Shown one piece after another: positions 8,553 to 17,876 of a stretch of 64,000 nt of DNA. The first letter of the stretch is position 1. Each line of letters starts with the position of its first letter. Below the pieces are notes generated by a model. It saw only the letters and a program-made list of their open reading frames with translations, was not told where the DNA came from and searched no databases. Source of the DNA: Magnimaribacter mokuoloeensis. Lineage in GTDB: Bacteria; Pseudomonadota; Gammaproteobacteria; Magnimaribacterales; Magnimaribacteraceae. The translations under genes were made by a program, and so were the position numbers. The DNA is taken from contig CP151794.1 of NCBI GenBank assembly GCA_041860225.1, positions 806,001-870,000 on the forward strand, given 5' to 3'.

Positions 8553-10577
8553 TTATTCTTGGAGAAGCGCAAGAGCCTCTTCTTCTTCCAGGATTTTAAT
8601 ACCAAGATCAGTGGCTTTTTTTAATTTAGATCCAGGCTTCTCTCCTGAAACAAGGAAATCTGTCTTGGCGGATACGGAACTAGCAACTCGGGCGCCAACT
8701 CTAATTAACTCTTCCTTAAGCTGACTTCTTGCAATATTTGTGAATGACCCTGTAATGACTATGGACTTAGAGCTAAAGGGATGATTATCTTCTATCTTGA
8801 TATCCTCAGGAGTTACTCCCAAGCGCAGTAGATTATTTACGAGTTTTATATTTTCTTTTTTTGAAAGAAACTCCAATATAAATTTTGAAGCTACTGGGCC
8901 AATATCATTAATTTCTAGCAAGTCATCTTCTGTTGCAACAAGAAAAGCAGAAATATTGTTGAAGTTTAATGCAAGGTTCAATGCTGTTGCTTCTCCCACT
9001 TCTCTTATCCCTAAAGAGTAGATAAAGCGGGCAAGAGTTGTGTCCTTTGCAGCGTTTATAGAATCAATCAAGTTAGATGCAGACTTGTCTCTAAAACCAT
9101 CTAGTTTAAGTATATCCTCCTTCTTAAGTTTGAATAAATCTGCAAAATTGGAGACTAAACCTCGCTCTACTAACAGATCAATAATTCTCTCTCCAAGTCC
9201 GTCTATGTTCAGTGCATTTCTAGAAACGAAATGAATTAAGGATTCACATTTTTGTGCAGGACAACTTAAACCTGCAGTGCATCTGAGTATCGCCTCTCCA
9301 TCAGGCTTAATTAGTTTCCCATCACAGGATGGACAACTTTCAGGAGGTTGCACCTTAGTGGAGGTTTTGTTCCTTTTCCCAATATCTACAGAAATAATTT
9401 GAGGTATTACATCCCCTGCTCTTTTGACTCTTACAGTATCTCCTTCCCTTACATCAAGACGTTCAATTTCATCAAAGTTATGAATACTTGCATGAGATAC
9501 TATCACTCCGCCAATGTTTACTGGTGCGAACTCAGCAACTGGAGTAATACTTCCAACTCTTCCTACCTGAAAGGAAATCTTTTTAACAAGAGTTGTACCG
9601 ACCTCTGCAGGGAACTTTCTTGCTATTGCCCATCTAGGAGCCCTTGAAACTTGGCCTAATGTAATTTGATCTTTTAAGTCATTGACTTTAAATACAACTC
9701 CATCGATTTCATATGGCAACTTTTGTCTTTGATTAGAGACTTTTTCAAAATAATCTTCACATTCTTCTATGTTGGATACCACATCGCTCAATGGATTGGT
9801 TGGAAGACCCCATGCTGTATATAACTTTAAAGTATCTGATTGCGATTCCGGCAGTTCAAAATTACCTTTGTCTATAAAACCAATTCCATGGGCAAAGAAC
9901 TTTAAAGGTCTTGATGCTGCAACTTTAGGATCTAGCTGTCTTAAGCTACCTGCAGCTGCATTCCTAGGATTAGCAAAAGTTTTTTGACCTAACTTTGCCG
10001 CCTTTTTATTATTAGAATCAAAGTCATCTTTTTCGATGAAAACTTCACCACGAATTTCAATAAGATTAGGCAATTCTGATTCATCGTTCATTAAAGAAAG
10101 AGGAATAGAATTTATAGTTTTAACGTTATGTGTAATATCCTCTCCAACCTTACCATCCCCACGAGTAGTAGCTTTTTCTATGTAACCATTCTTATATAAA
10201 AGGTTAACAGCAATTCCATCAAGCTTAGGCTCACAAGAATATGAAATAGCCTCTTTTCCCGTGAGTCTATCAAGAATACGTTTGTTAAAATCATGCATAT
10301 CATCAGAATTGAAAGCGTTATCTAATGAAAGCATAGGCGCTAAATGCTCTACCTTCACGAAACCCTCTAAAGGCTCGCTTCCCACTCTTTGAGAGGGAGA
10401 ATAAGAATATTTGTAGCTGGGATATTCTGCTTCTAAAGTTAGTAACTCATTAAATAAAGCATCATATTCATGGTCTTCGATTGAAGGAGAATCAAGAGAA
10501 TGATAATTGTAGGAATGAAAATTTATGAGCTTATGAAGCTCAATAACTCTTTCTTTGATTTTTAGAGATTCTTTCAT
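8553..10577 (-). CDS. ligA: NAD-dependent DNA ligase LigA
   Basis: 674 residues, normal length for LigA. It seals nicks during replication and repair using NAD+. The domain order is complete: N-terminal Ia domain, adenylation domain with the AMP-accepting Lys118 in CEPKLDGIAV, OB fold, a four-Cys zinc finger (CPSCDGKL ... CTAGLSCPAQ), helix-hairpin-helix repeats (including LDGFRDKSA), and a C-terminal BRCT domain beginning SIVITGSF. It follows zipA by 11 bases in the smc-zipA-ligA arrangement known from Pseudomonas and relatives. Confidence 0.98.
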   Translation of the reverse strand: MKESLKIKERVIELHKLINFHSYNYHSLDSPSIEDHEYDALFNELLTLEAEYPSYKYSYSPSQRVGSEPLEGFVKVEHLAPMLSLDNAFNSDDMHDFNKRILDRLTGKEAISYSCEPKLDGIAVNLLYKNGYIEKATTRGDGKVGEDITHNVKTINSIPLSLMNDESELPNLIEIRGEVFIEKDDFDSNNKKAAKLGQKTFANPRNAAAGSLRQLDPKVAASRPLKFFAHGIGFIDKGNFELPESQSDTLKLYTAWGLPTNPLSDVVSNIEECEDYFEKVSNQRQKLPYEIDGVVFKVNDLKDQITLGQVSRAPRWAIARKFPAEVGTTLVKKISFQVGRVGSITPVAEFAPVNIGGVIVSHASIHNFDEIERLDVREGDTVRVKRAGDVIPQIISVDIGKRNKTSTKVQPPESCPSCDGKLIKPDGEAILRCTAGLSCPAQKCESLIHFVSRNALNIDGLGERIIDLLVERGLVSNFADLFKLKKEDILKLDGFRDKSASNLIDSINAAKDTTLARFIYSLGIREVGEATALNLALNFNNISAFLVATEDDLLEINDIGPVASKFILEFLSKKENIKLVNNLLRLGVTPEDIKIEDNHPFSSKSIVITGSFTNIARSQLKEELIRVGARVASSVSAKTDFLVSGEKPGSKLKKATDLGIKILEEEEALALLQE

Positions 10578-10588
10578 TAATAATTGAA

Positions 10589-11239
10589 CTAACTTGCAGA
10601 GGCAAGAAACTGCCTTTGATGTTCATGAAATTGATGTTTCATATGTTCAATCATTTGTTTGGTCATAAAATTTCTATCTTCATCAAGGATATTGCATTGA
10701 AAGGTTTCTTGCAGGCTCTGTGAAACTTCTACAAATAGTTCAAATGCTTCTACAGGATTAGACAAATTCTTGGGATCTAAAACCAGAGCAATGTCATTTG
10801 AGGTTACAGATTCTGAGAATAGTCCAGGATTCTTACCATTAATAATATTAAAGGCAGGAGTATTGTCTGAATCTAGAATTGTAAAAAATCCCTTTTCTTC
10901 GAATGTAAAATTGTAAAAAACTAGAGCTTGGGATAATGAAGATTCAGAAAATACTGAACCGGAGGTATTGTGAAGATGAATAATATTCAAAATTGTTTTA
11001 GGCTTGATATCAAGTTCCTCATCCTCTTCTTGCTCTAGACTAGACTCTGTATATTCCTCATGTTCATCAAATGCTTGCCATTCTTGTTCAAAATCTGATG
11101 TTTCATTTGATGAAGTGTCAATTAGATCAACTTTTAACTTACTTCTGCGTATACGAATAGCTCTCCTAACTCCATCAAAAAACACTAAAGCTAAAAGACA
11201 ACCAATAAGAAGTGTGAGAATTTCTGCTAAATTAAACAT
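10589..11239 (-). CDS. zipA: Cell division protein ZipA
   Basis: 216 residues. ZipA tethers FtsZ polymers to the inner membrane during septum assembly. An N-terminal transmembrane helix (LAEILTLLIGCLLALVFF) is followed by a basic stretch (RRAIRIRRSK), a short acidic linker rich in Glu, and a C-terminal FtsZ-binding domain (about 83-216) containing IIHLHNTSGSVFSESSLSQA. The linker is much shorter than in E. coli ZipA (328 residues). The position between smc and ligA is the usual gammaproteobacterial context. Confidence 0.92.
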   Translation of the reverse strand: MFNLAEILTLLIGCLLALVFFDGVRRAIRIRRSKLKVDLIDTSSNETSDFEQEWQAFDEHEEYTESSLEQEEDEELDIKPKTILNIIHLHNTSGSVFSESSLSQALVFYNFTFEEKGFFTILDSDNTPAFNIINGKNPGLFSESVTSNDIALVLDPKNLSNPVEAFELFVEVSQSLQETFQCNILDEDRNFMTKQMIEHMKHQFHEHQRQFLASAS

Positions 11240-11240
11240 A

Positions 11241-13706
11241 TTAACTTGCTGCCATTTCTACTGCTTGATCGACATCAACAGCGACCATTCTGGACACTCC
11301 GGGTTCTTGCATCGTAACGCCCATTAGATGCTTACTTTTTTCCATAGAGATTTTATTATGTGTGATATAAACAAATTGTACTCTTTGAGACATTTCATCA
11401 ACCAAGTCAATAAACCTCATAGTGTTGAGATCATCTAAAGGAGCATCAACCTCATCAAGTAAACAAAAGGGAGCGGGATTTAATTCAAAAAAAGCAAAAA
11501 CGGTTGCTATAGCGGTCAGAGCTTTTTCACCTCCTGATAGCTGAGAAACGCTAGCATTCTTCTTTCCAGGCGGTCTTGCGGAAATACCAATACCACAAGT
11601 TAAAAGATCATCTCCTAACATCACTAATTCGGCATGACCTCCTCCAAATAATTTTGGAAATGACTGAGATAAGCTTTGATTTAACTTGTCAAAAGTATCT
11701 TTGAAGGTTGTTCTAGTTTCTTTATCTATTTTGGTTATTGCCCTTTCAAGTGTCTCTAGAGCTTGCATAAGTTCATCATGCTGCTCATCAAGCAACTCCT
11801 TTCTTTTTGATTCTTGATCATATTCTTCCATAGCAGCTAAATTGATGGCACCAAGTCGAGAAATCTTTAGCTCAATAACTTCTAAATCAGCAGAATAACT
11901 TTCTACAGATTTGTCATCTACCAATTCATTTTTTATTTTTGAAAGATCACCCTCGAGCTCTTCAACCTGTTTTTCAATATTATTCTGCTCAATCTTGGAT
12001 GCCTGTCTTTCCAATCTAAGATTTTCAAGAAGTTCTCTTAAGGTGATAGCAGCCTGTTCCTTTTCTATCTTTTCTCTTTCTATCTTGTGTATGGAGGCAT
12101 TGCATTCTTCTATAGCCTTTCTTGACTCCAACAAATTCTCTTCAACCTTGAGCCTGTCTGATAATAGTTGATCAAGCTGTTCTTGAATTGCATTTATCGG
12201 TTGGGTTAACTCTTTTGATTCTTCTTCTAGATCTCTATTTTCTTTAGTAAGGTCTTGAAGTTTAGTACTGATATGAGAATCTTCCGAGTTCATAGAAGCC
12301 AATTTGGCTTGAAGCTCTGCATATTTATCTGTTTTTTCTATTAAATTGATTCTCTGTTGCTTAGCTCCTTCAGATGCATTGATTAAAAAATCTTGGGTTA
12401 GCTTGGTCAATTTATTTGGTTCAGATTCAAGTTTCTTCAGATCAGTTTGCAGTGATTCAATCTTTCGTAAGTCATCATCTACAGAATCATTATTGGATAA
12501 TTTAGATTTAATTGAACCTATTGAATTAACAATATTATTCAATATATCTTTAGTTTCTGTAATGAAAATAAGCCACAATCCTTCAATCTTTTCAGCTTCG
12601 GCAGTATCAGGACCATCAGTATTCTCTTTTAGTGACTTTAATTCATTTTCTATAGCACTGATCTCTAATTGTGCTGAAGACTTATTTTCACTCAGTTTTT
12701 CAATTTCTCTGTTCCTGGTATCAATTTGTATCTTATTAGTTGATATCTTTTCAGTTATCTCATTAACTCTGTCTTTCTTCAAAGAGATTTCTTGTTCCGT
12801 CCTAGATATATCAGCACCAAAACTATAAAACTCTTGTTGGACTTTATCTAGCGCAGTTTGGAGTTCAATCTGTTTAGCTCTCAATTTAATGATCTCGCTA
12901 TCAGAGGTATTTTTTTGAGAATTAATCTCCTCTACCTTAAGTTCTTGGTCCTTAACTTCCTTTTCTTTAGCCACAAGCACTGAAGAGACGTCTCTCCACT
13001 TAGAACCCAAAAGCATTAACTGAGCTTTAGTCTCATCTTTTCTAAGTTCATGATACTTTTCTGCAGCTTTGGCCTGCCTTTGAAGTTTAAAAAGCAATCG
13101 AGAAATTTCTTCTCTTAAATCTTCTAATCTCGATAGGTTTTCTTTCGTTCTCTTTATACGTGATTCTGTTTCTTTTTTCCTTTCTAAATATCTAGAGATA
13201 CCAGCAACTTCTTCTATGTAGCCTCTCATTTCTTCTGGTTTTGCACTCACTAGCTGCGAGATCATTCCCTGCTCAATAATTGCGTAAGATCTAGGACCTA
13301 AACCCGTACCTAAAAAAACATCAGTTATATCTTTTTTTCTACAACTGGTTCCATTCAAATAGTAATTAGATTGACCATCTAGCTCTAAGCTCCTACGAAC
13401 AGAGATTTCACTATAGCTAGAAAATTCTCCTCCTATACGTCCTTCCTTGTTGTCAAAAAATAGCTCAACTGAGGCTTTAGAGACTGGTTTTCTTGAAGAG
13501 GAGCCATTAAAAACAACATCGGTCATGGAATCACTTCTCAGATTCTTGGCAGAGCTTTCACCTAAAACCCAACGAACTGCATCAATCACATTGGATTTTC
13601 CACAACCATTTGGACCAACAATACAAGACATGCTTGAAGGAAAGGTAACTGATGTAGGATCAACAAATGACTTAAAACCTGATAGCTTTATTGAATTAAG
13701 TCGCAT
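11241..13706 (-). CDS. smc: Chromosome segregation ATPase SMC, apparently without a hinge domain
   Basis: 821 residues, against about 1,150-1,200 for bacterial SMC. Both ATPase halves are intact: Walker A GPNGCGKS (31-38), the N-terminal lobe to about 165, ABC signature LSGGEK (723-728) and Walker B FCLLDEVDAPLDD (747-759). The middle (about 170-665) is almost entirely coiled coil. No globular hinge with its glycine-rich dimer interface is visible where one belongs; the main helix break is NTDGPD near 362-367. The reading frame is continuous, and zipA follows after one base. The protein should still act with Scp-type partners in chromosome folding, but dimerisation at the distal end must differ. 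Confidence 0.93.
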   Translation of the reverse strand: MRLNSIKLSGFKSFVDPTSVTFPSSMSCIVGPNGCGKSNVIDAVRWVLGESSAKNLRSDSMTDVVFNGSSSRKPVSKASVELFFDNKEGRIGGEFSSYSEISVRRSLELDGQSNYYLNGTSCRKKDITDVFLGTGLGPRSYAIIEQGMISQLVSAKPEEMRGYIEEVAGISRYLERKKETESRIKRTKENLSRLEDLREEISRLLFKLQRQAKAAEKYHELRKDETKAQLMLLGSKWRDVSSVLVAKEKEVKDQELKVEEINSQKNTSDSEIIKLRAKQIELQTALDKVQQEFYSFGADISRTEQEISLKKDRVNEITEKISTNKIQIDTRNREIEKLSENKSSAQLEISAIENELKSLKENTDGPDTAEAEKIEGLWLIFITETKDILNNIVNSIGSIKSKLSNNDSVDDDLRKIESLQTDLKKLESEPNKLTKLTQDFLINASEGAKQQRINLIEKTDKYAELQAKLASMNSEDSHISTKLQDLTKENRDLEEESKELTQPINAIQEQLDQLLSDRLKVEENLLESRKAIEECNASIHKIEREKIEKEQAAITLRELLENLRLERQASKIEQNNIEKQVEELEGDLSKIKNELVDDKSVESYSADLEVIELKISRLGAINLAAMEEYDQESKRKELLDEQHDELMQALETLERAITKIDKETRTTFKDTFDKLNQSLSQSFPKLFGGGHAELVMLGDDLLTCGIGISARPPGKKNASVSQLSGGEKALTAIATVFAFFELNPAPFCLLDEVDAPLDDLNTMRFIDLVDEMSQRVQFVYITHNKISMEKSKHLMGVTMQEPGVSRMVAVDVDQAVEMAAS

Positions 13707-13815
13707 TTTTAAATTCCTTTAGAGGGTAAGAAACCAATGCCTTGAAAAAAGACACTAATGAAACAAAATAAGCTTTCATTTGCTTTGAAAGTTTAGTCTA
13801 TAAAGTCTTCGGAAA

Positions 13816-14481
13816 CTACTGATTTTTTCTTTTTTTTACTGCTTCTATAAGGGCCTTTAAGTCATTTCTTTCTTTTTCAGAATTTAAGAAAGGTACAGCT
13901 CGATTCCATAGATCTATGGTTGAAGAGACATTACTATTTTCAAGTTCAAAAAGACCTTTTAGGGTCAAAGCAGAAGGATTATTTGGATTTTTTATCAAAG
14001 CTTCGTCCAGTACTATCTTAAGGCGTTCATCAAATTTTCTCTCGTTACTCAAGAATAAAACTTGGGCAAATTCAGCAATAACATTTCCATCTAAATCCTT
14101 CTGAAATCTACCGTAGATTTCTTCATACACTTCCCTTGAAAGGGAAAATTCATTTACATCTTTTAATTGTCTGGCAAGTATATAAAGTTCCCCAGCTTGC
14201 GCATCTTCTTTAGCAACTAAATTAGTTACAAGATCTTCAACATCTTCTCTAGCGTTTTCCTTAGACTCTGTATTGCCCTTAAGAAAAATCTCTAAAGCAA
14301 GTTTTTGATTAACTAAATCAAAGGATCCTTTAGATAGGAACTTATCGTAAAGGGTTAGAGAAAGGACTGCAGCAATAAGTGAGGTTGCTATATTTCTGTT
14401 AAATCTGGAATAATCCTTCTTATCAGCTAAAACCAAGTAAAAGGATAAAAATAAAATCAGGAAAAGATAAAAATAGAACAT
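13816..14481 (-). CDS. ccmI: Cytochrome c maturation protein CcmI/CycH-like (TPR)
   Basis: 221 residues, last gene of the ccm operon, four bases after ccmH. The N-terminus is hydrophobic (MFYFYLFLILFLSFYLVLAD) and a second hydrophobic segment (NIATSLIAAVLSLTLYDKF) follows the short basic loop. TPR-like helical repeats come after, including NPNNPSALTLKGLFELENSN. CcmI presents apocytochrome c to the CcmFH haem lyase on the periplasmic face. It is shorter than E. coli or Rhodobacter versions. The assignment rests on TPR content, topology and operon position. Confidence 0.8.
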   Translation of the reverse strand: MFYFYLFLILFLSFYLVLADKKDYSRFNRNIATSLIAAVLSLTLYDKFLSKGSFDLVNQKLALEIFLKGNTESKENAREDVEDLVTNLVAKEDAQAGELYILARQLKDVNEFSLSREVYEEIYGRFQKDLDGNVIAEFAQVLFLSNERKFDERLKIVLDEALIKNPNNPSALTLKGLFELENSNVSSTIDLWNRAVPFLNSEKERNDLKALIEAVKKRKNQ

Positions 14482-14485
14482 TTAA

Positions 14486-14887
14486 TTATCTCTTCCTAAC
14501 AAACAAAACTATAAATATAGCTAAAAGTATCAACAGGAATGGACCGAACCAAAGAATATATGTAGCGGGCTCAATTGGAGGGCTGTAAATAATAAAATTT
14601 CCATATCTTTGAACTAAATGAGATTTAATTTGTTCTGCTGAATTTCCTTCTAGCACAAGCTCATAGACTTCTCTTTTCAGATCATTTGAAATGGGAGAAT
14701 TAGAACCCGAGAGATTAGAGCTTTGGCACTTAGGACACCTTAACTCATTAAGCAGAGAATAGAATAAAGATTCTTTAGCTTCGGAAGAAAATGGATAAGC
14801 ATCATTGTTAAAATCTAATCTATTTTCTTCATCTCCAGATATTTCGATTGAGAAGACGAGGAAGAATAGAGGTATCAACTTATTCAT
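14486..14887 (-). CDS. ccmH: Cytochrome c maturation protein CcmH (thiol-reducing)
   Basis: 133 residues from the internal ATG at 14887. That start gives a proper signal peptide (MNKLIPLFFLVFSIEISG) and overlaps the end of ccmG by 8 bases; a longer frame upstream lacks a leader and is not preferred. The redox motif LRCPKC (Cys51, Cys54) reduces apocytochrome haem-binding cysteines. EGNSAEQIKSHLVQRYGNFI and a C-terminal membrane helix (YILWFGPFLLILLAIFIVLF) are typical of the short CcmH form. Confidence 0.93.
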   Translation of the reverse strand: MNKLIPLFFLVFSIEISGDEENRLDFNNDAYPFSSEAKESLFYSLLNELRCPKCQSSNLSGSNSPISNDLKREVYELVLEGNSAEQIKSHLVQRYGNFIIYSPPIEPATYILWFGPFLLILLAIFIVLFVRKR

Positions 14888-15401
14888 TGAGGTATTTTGC
14901 AAACTTTTTTTTCCAAACTGTTTCGTCAACAACTCCGACATGTCTTTCACGGATCACACCATTTTTGTCGACAAAGAATGTTTCAGGTGCTCCGTAGACA
15001 CCTAAATCTATCGCCAACCTACCTTCAAAATCATAAATTGAAAATTCGTAAGGATCTCCATCTCTTTCTAATAAAGATAGAGCTTTTGTCCTATTATCTT
15101 TGTAATTTAAACCATAAATGGTTAAGACTGAATCATTCTTCAATTGCATCAAGAAAGGATGCTCTACTCTACAGGCTATGCACCATGTAGCCCATACATT
15201 GATCAAGGCAGGAAGCTTAGAAATATCTCCTTTGGTAAGGGTTTTATTATCATTCGAGAGGGCCGAAAGAGAGAAATCTGGAAAATCACTATCTATCAAA
15301 GCTGTTTCTAACTGATCATCCTTTTCAGATAAAAAAGAAAAAAGCACAATTAGTAAGACAACAAAAATAGCTAGAGGAAATATATCAATAACTTTTTTCA
15401 T
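14880..15401 (-). CDS. ccmG: Thiol:disulfide interchange protein CcmG/DsbE
   Basis: 173 residues. An N-terminal membrane anchor (IFPLAIFVVLLIVLFSFL) is followed by a periplasmic thioredoxin fold with active site WCIAC (Cys74, Cys77) and the later GAPETFFVDKNG segment with the cis-proline-adjacent GAPE motif seen in CcmG. It reduces CcmH or apocytochrome c. It overlaps ccmF by 4 bases and ccmH by 8. Confidence 0.95.
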   Translation of the reverse strand: MKKVIDIFPLAIFVVLLIVLFSFLSEKDDQLETALIDSDFPDFSLSALSNDNKTLTKGDISKLPALINVWATWCIACRVEHPFLMQLKNDSVLTIYGLNYKDNRTKALSLLERDGDPYEFSIYDFEGRLAIDLGVYGAPETFFVDKNGVIRERHVGVVDETVWKKKFAKYLNE

Positions 15402-17305
15402 GTTTTTCTAACTCTTTTAATTCCAGCCAATAAACTGCCAATTGCAATCATTAGGGCTCCCAACCAAATCCATCGGATAAATGGTTTAATTTGAACTTTA
15501 AAAGACCAAATATCCGCCTCTAAATTATCTCCCATAGATATATATAAATCCTGGAATATTTCTGTTTTTATTCCAGCTTCAGTTGTAAGTTGACCCGAAG
15601 GCGAATAAGTTCTCTTTTCAGTCAATACATCAGAAAAATTAGAACCATCACTGAATGACATGGTAGCCGATTTAGAAAAATAATTTGGGCCCATAATGTC
15701 CTCTATATTTTTGAAAAGAATAGATTGATTGCCAAATTCTACTGAATCATCAGGAGCTAGTATTATCTCTTTCTCTAAGGAGTAACTTGAAACTACAGCT
15801 ACACCTAAAGTGAGAATTGCCATCCCCGAATGAGCAAAAGTTACAGCAGCTCTTTTTCTTAAGAATCTCCAGTAATTTAAGTTTTTGTTCTTATTAATTT
15901 GAAGTGTGCCCATCAAAATCCAAGAAGATAAAAATATTGTAGCGAAAGAAGTTAAATGCAAATTATCAAAAAGAATAAACAGGATGATAAGTATCAATAC
16001 AAAGATTGAAACACTTTCGATGAGTAATCTTGGTAAAAATTTAAAAGATGAAGAAGTGCCCCAAGATAGGTACAAAGCAAATCCTTGCAGTAATCCTAAA
16101 GCTAAAGCGAAAGGAAAAAGGATTACTTCAAAGTATGGTGCCCCAACAGAAATTTGTTTTCCATCTGTAATAGCCTCATAAATAAGAGGAAAGATTGTTC
16201 CAAATAAGATTGAAGCAGCAAGGACGACTAGGAGAAGATTGTTCAGTAAAAAACCAAATTCTTTTGAGGTCAATTCATAAGAAGGTGTTGTCTCATTTTC
16301 AAAATCTTTAATTGAGTATATGAATAAACTACCGATTATAAAAAAGGCCAATATACCCAAAATAAAGAGTCCTCTCTCTGGATCAAGGGCAAAGGCATGA
16401 ACTGAAGTTAATATTCCAGATCTTACCAAAAAGGTACCAAGTAAGCTTGTTGCAAAAGCAAATATTGATAAAAGAATAGACCATTTACCAAAAACACCTC
16501 GGTTTTCGCTAGCTATCAATGAGTGAAATAAAGCCACAGATAGGAGCCAAGGAATGAATGCCGCATTTTCTACTGGATCCCAAAACCACCAGCCTCCCCA
16601 ACCCAACTCATAATAGGCCCACCAGCTTCCCAACGCTATTCCCAATGTTAAAAAGCTGCATGACATGAGAGTCCAGGGCCTAGAGTTACTGGCCCATTCT
16701 TTTGTATCTTTGCTAAAGAGCATTGCTGCTACAGATATAGCAAAAGGAATCATGAGCCCTGAATAACCAAAATATAATAAAGGTGGATGGACAGTAAAAG
16801 CAATGTCTTGAAGTGAAGGGTTTAAATCAGCTCCACTTAAAGGCGGGATAGGCAATATCCTTTCAAAAGGATTTGATGTAAAAAGTGTAAATAATGAGAA
16901 GGCAAAAATCACTTGGCAAGAAATAGAAAATACAGTGGAAATGTAATCTTTATCTTTAGAATTGTTAAAAAACATAAAGGCTATCAACCAGCCGTTCATA
17001 GCCAATATCCAGAGCAAAAGAGAGCCTTCGTGAGCTCCCCAGGTAGCAGCTAATTTATAATAGTTTGGTAAATTTATATTTGAGTTTTCAGACACGTAGG
17101 CAACAGAGAAATCATCTATCAAAAAGGAATAGACCAATACGAGGAAAGGCAAAAGTATTAGAAAGAATAAAAAAACAGATAACTTCTTTGTAGGAATGGA
17201 AAGAACATCATTCTTTGAATAAATTGCTGCTAGTGGCAGTATTCCTCCCATAAAGCTTAGAACTAAATGAGATATTAAAATTATATGGCCTATTTCAGGG
17301 ATCAT
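15398..17305 (-). CDS. ccmF: Haem lyase subunit CcmF
   Basis: 635 residues, a normal-length polytopic inner-membrane protein that ligates haem from holo-CcmE to apocytochrome c. The tryptophan-rich haem-handling motif reads WGGWWFWDPVENAAFIPWL, preceded by periplasmic VHPPLLYFGYSG with a conserved His. More than ten hydrophobic segments are visible. It overlaps ccmE and ccmG by 4 bases each, indicating translational coupling. Confidence 0.97.
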   Translation of the reverse strand: MIPEIGHIILISHLVLSFMGGILPLAAIYSKNDVLSIPTKKLSVFLFFLILLPFLVLVYSFLIDDFSVAYVSENSNINLPNYYKLAATWGAHEGSLLLWILAMNGWLIAFMFFNNSKDKDYISTVFSISCQVIFAFSLFTLFTSNPFERILPIPPLSGADLNPSLQDIAFTVHPPLLYFGYSGLMIPFAISVAAMLFSKDTKEWASNSRPWTLMSCSFLTLGIALGSWWAYYELGWGGWWFWDPVENAAFIPWLLSVALFHSLIASENRGVFGKWSILLSIFAFATSLLGTFLVRSGILTSVHAFALDPERGLFILGILAFFIIGSLFIYSIKDFENETTPSYELTSKEFGFLLNNLLLVVLAASILFGTIFPLIYEAITDGKQISVGAPYFEVILFPFALALGLLQGFALYLSWGTSSSFKFLPRLLIESVSIFVLILIILFILFDNLHLTSFATIFLSSWILMGTLQINKNKNLNYWRFLRKRAAVTFAHSGMAILTLGVAVVSSYSLEKEIILAPDDSVEFGNQSILFKNIEDIMGPNYFSKSATMSFSDGSNFSDVLTEKRTYSPSGQLTTEAGIKTEIFQDLYISMGDNLEADIWSFKVQIKPFIRWIWLGALMIAIGSLLAGIKRVRKT

Positions 17306-17727
17306 TCTTTAGAGTCTAATAACTTTGCAACTTCTGGAGGCATATAATTCTCGTCATGTTTAGCTAGAACTTCAATAGCAAGGAAATCTCCCTCTGGTGT
17401 TAGGTTACCCCTTACTACCACTCCGGCATTCTCAGCAAATAGATCGGGCAAAATGCCTTCATATTTAATCAATAAATCATTTTGATAATCTGTAACTGTG
17501 AAACTTACGTCTAAAGAATCTTTACTTTTAATAATTGAACCTGCTTTAACCATACCTCCAGCCCTAATAAGGATACCTTGATCTAAATTAGCTTCTTTAA
17601 TTTCGGTTGGAGAATAGAATAAATTCATATTTTCGGATAGAGCAGATACAACCAGCCAAGTGGCAAGTAAAGAACCAATCAAAATAGCTATCAAAGCATA
17701 CAATCTTTGTTTTCTTATAGGGTTCAT
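17302..17727 (-). CDS. ccmE: Haem chaperone CcmE
   Basis: 141 residues. An N-terminal membrane anchor (LYALIAILIGSLLATWLVV) is followed by an OB-fold periplasmic domain. The covalent haem-binding His124 sits in VLAKHDENYMPPEV, with Tyr128 in the canonical HxxxY spacing. It carries haem from CcmC to CcmF. It overlaps ccmD and ccmF by 4 bases. Confidence 0.97.
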   Translation of the reverse strand: MNPIRKQRLYALIAILIGSLLATWLVVSALSENMNLFYSPTEIKEANLDQGILIRAGGMVKAGSIIKSKDSLDVSFTVTDYQNDLLIKYEGILPDLFAENAGVVVRGNLTPEGDFLAIEVLAKHDENYMPPEVAKLLDSKE

Positions 17728-17876
17728 ATATTCTTTAAAGATCTGAAAATTTTACTTTTTCTTCTATGAGCAAAAAAAATATTCAAAGCAAGAATAAGTA
17801 AAAGAAAAATCACACAAAACCAGACAAAGAGTCCATTACCATCCATTAAAATGATATTTTTTAATATCTCAATCAT
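17724..17876 (-). CDS. ccmD: Haem exporter-associated small protein CcmD
   Basis: 50 residues. Translation gives MIEILKNIILMDGNGLFVWF, then a hydrophobic helix (CVIFLLLILALNIFF) and a basic tail (AHRRKSKIFRS), the standard CcmD layout of MGGYxxYVW-like start, one helix, and Arg/Lys-rich cytoplasmic end. The ATG overlaps the ccmC stop (ATGA) and its stop overlaps the ccmE start (ATGA). CcmD helps release holo-CcmE from CcmABC. Confidence 0.9.
   Translation of the reverse strand: MIEILKNIILMDGNGLFVWFCVIFLLLILALNIFFAHRRKSKIFRSLKNI

Noticed and set aside
11911..12828. Long plus-strand open frames inside smc
   Set aside because: They are antisense to the coiled-coil part of smc, are Ser/Leu/Phe-rich as expected of complement translation, and have no ribosome-binding sites.
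11241..13706. Frameshift or split as the cause of the short SMC
   Set aside because: The frame is open from start to stop with coiled-coil composition throughout, and both ends are canonical. A frameshift would leave hinge-like sequence in another frame, and none was seen.
13707..13815. Hairpin CTTTCA/TGAAAG between ccmI and smc as a terminator
   Set aside because: The stem is only six A/T-rich pairs and the following tract is interrupted, so it is too weak to call.
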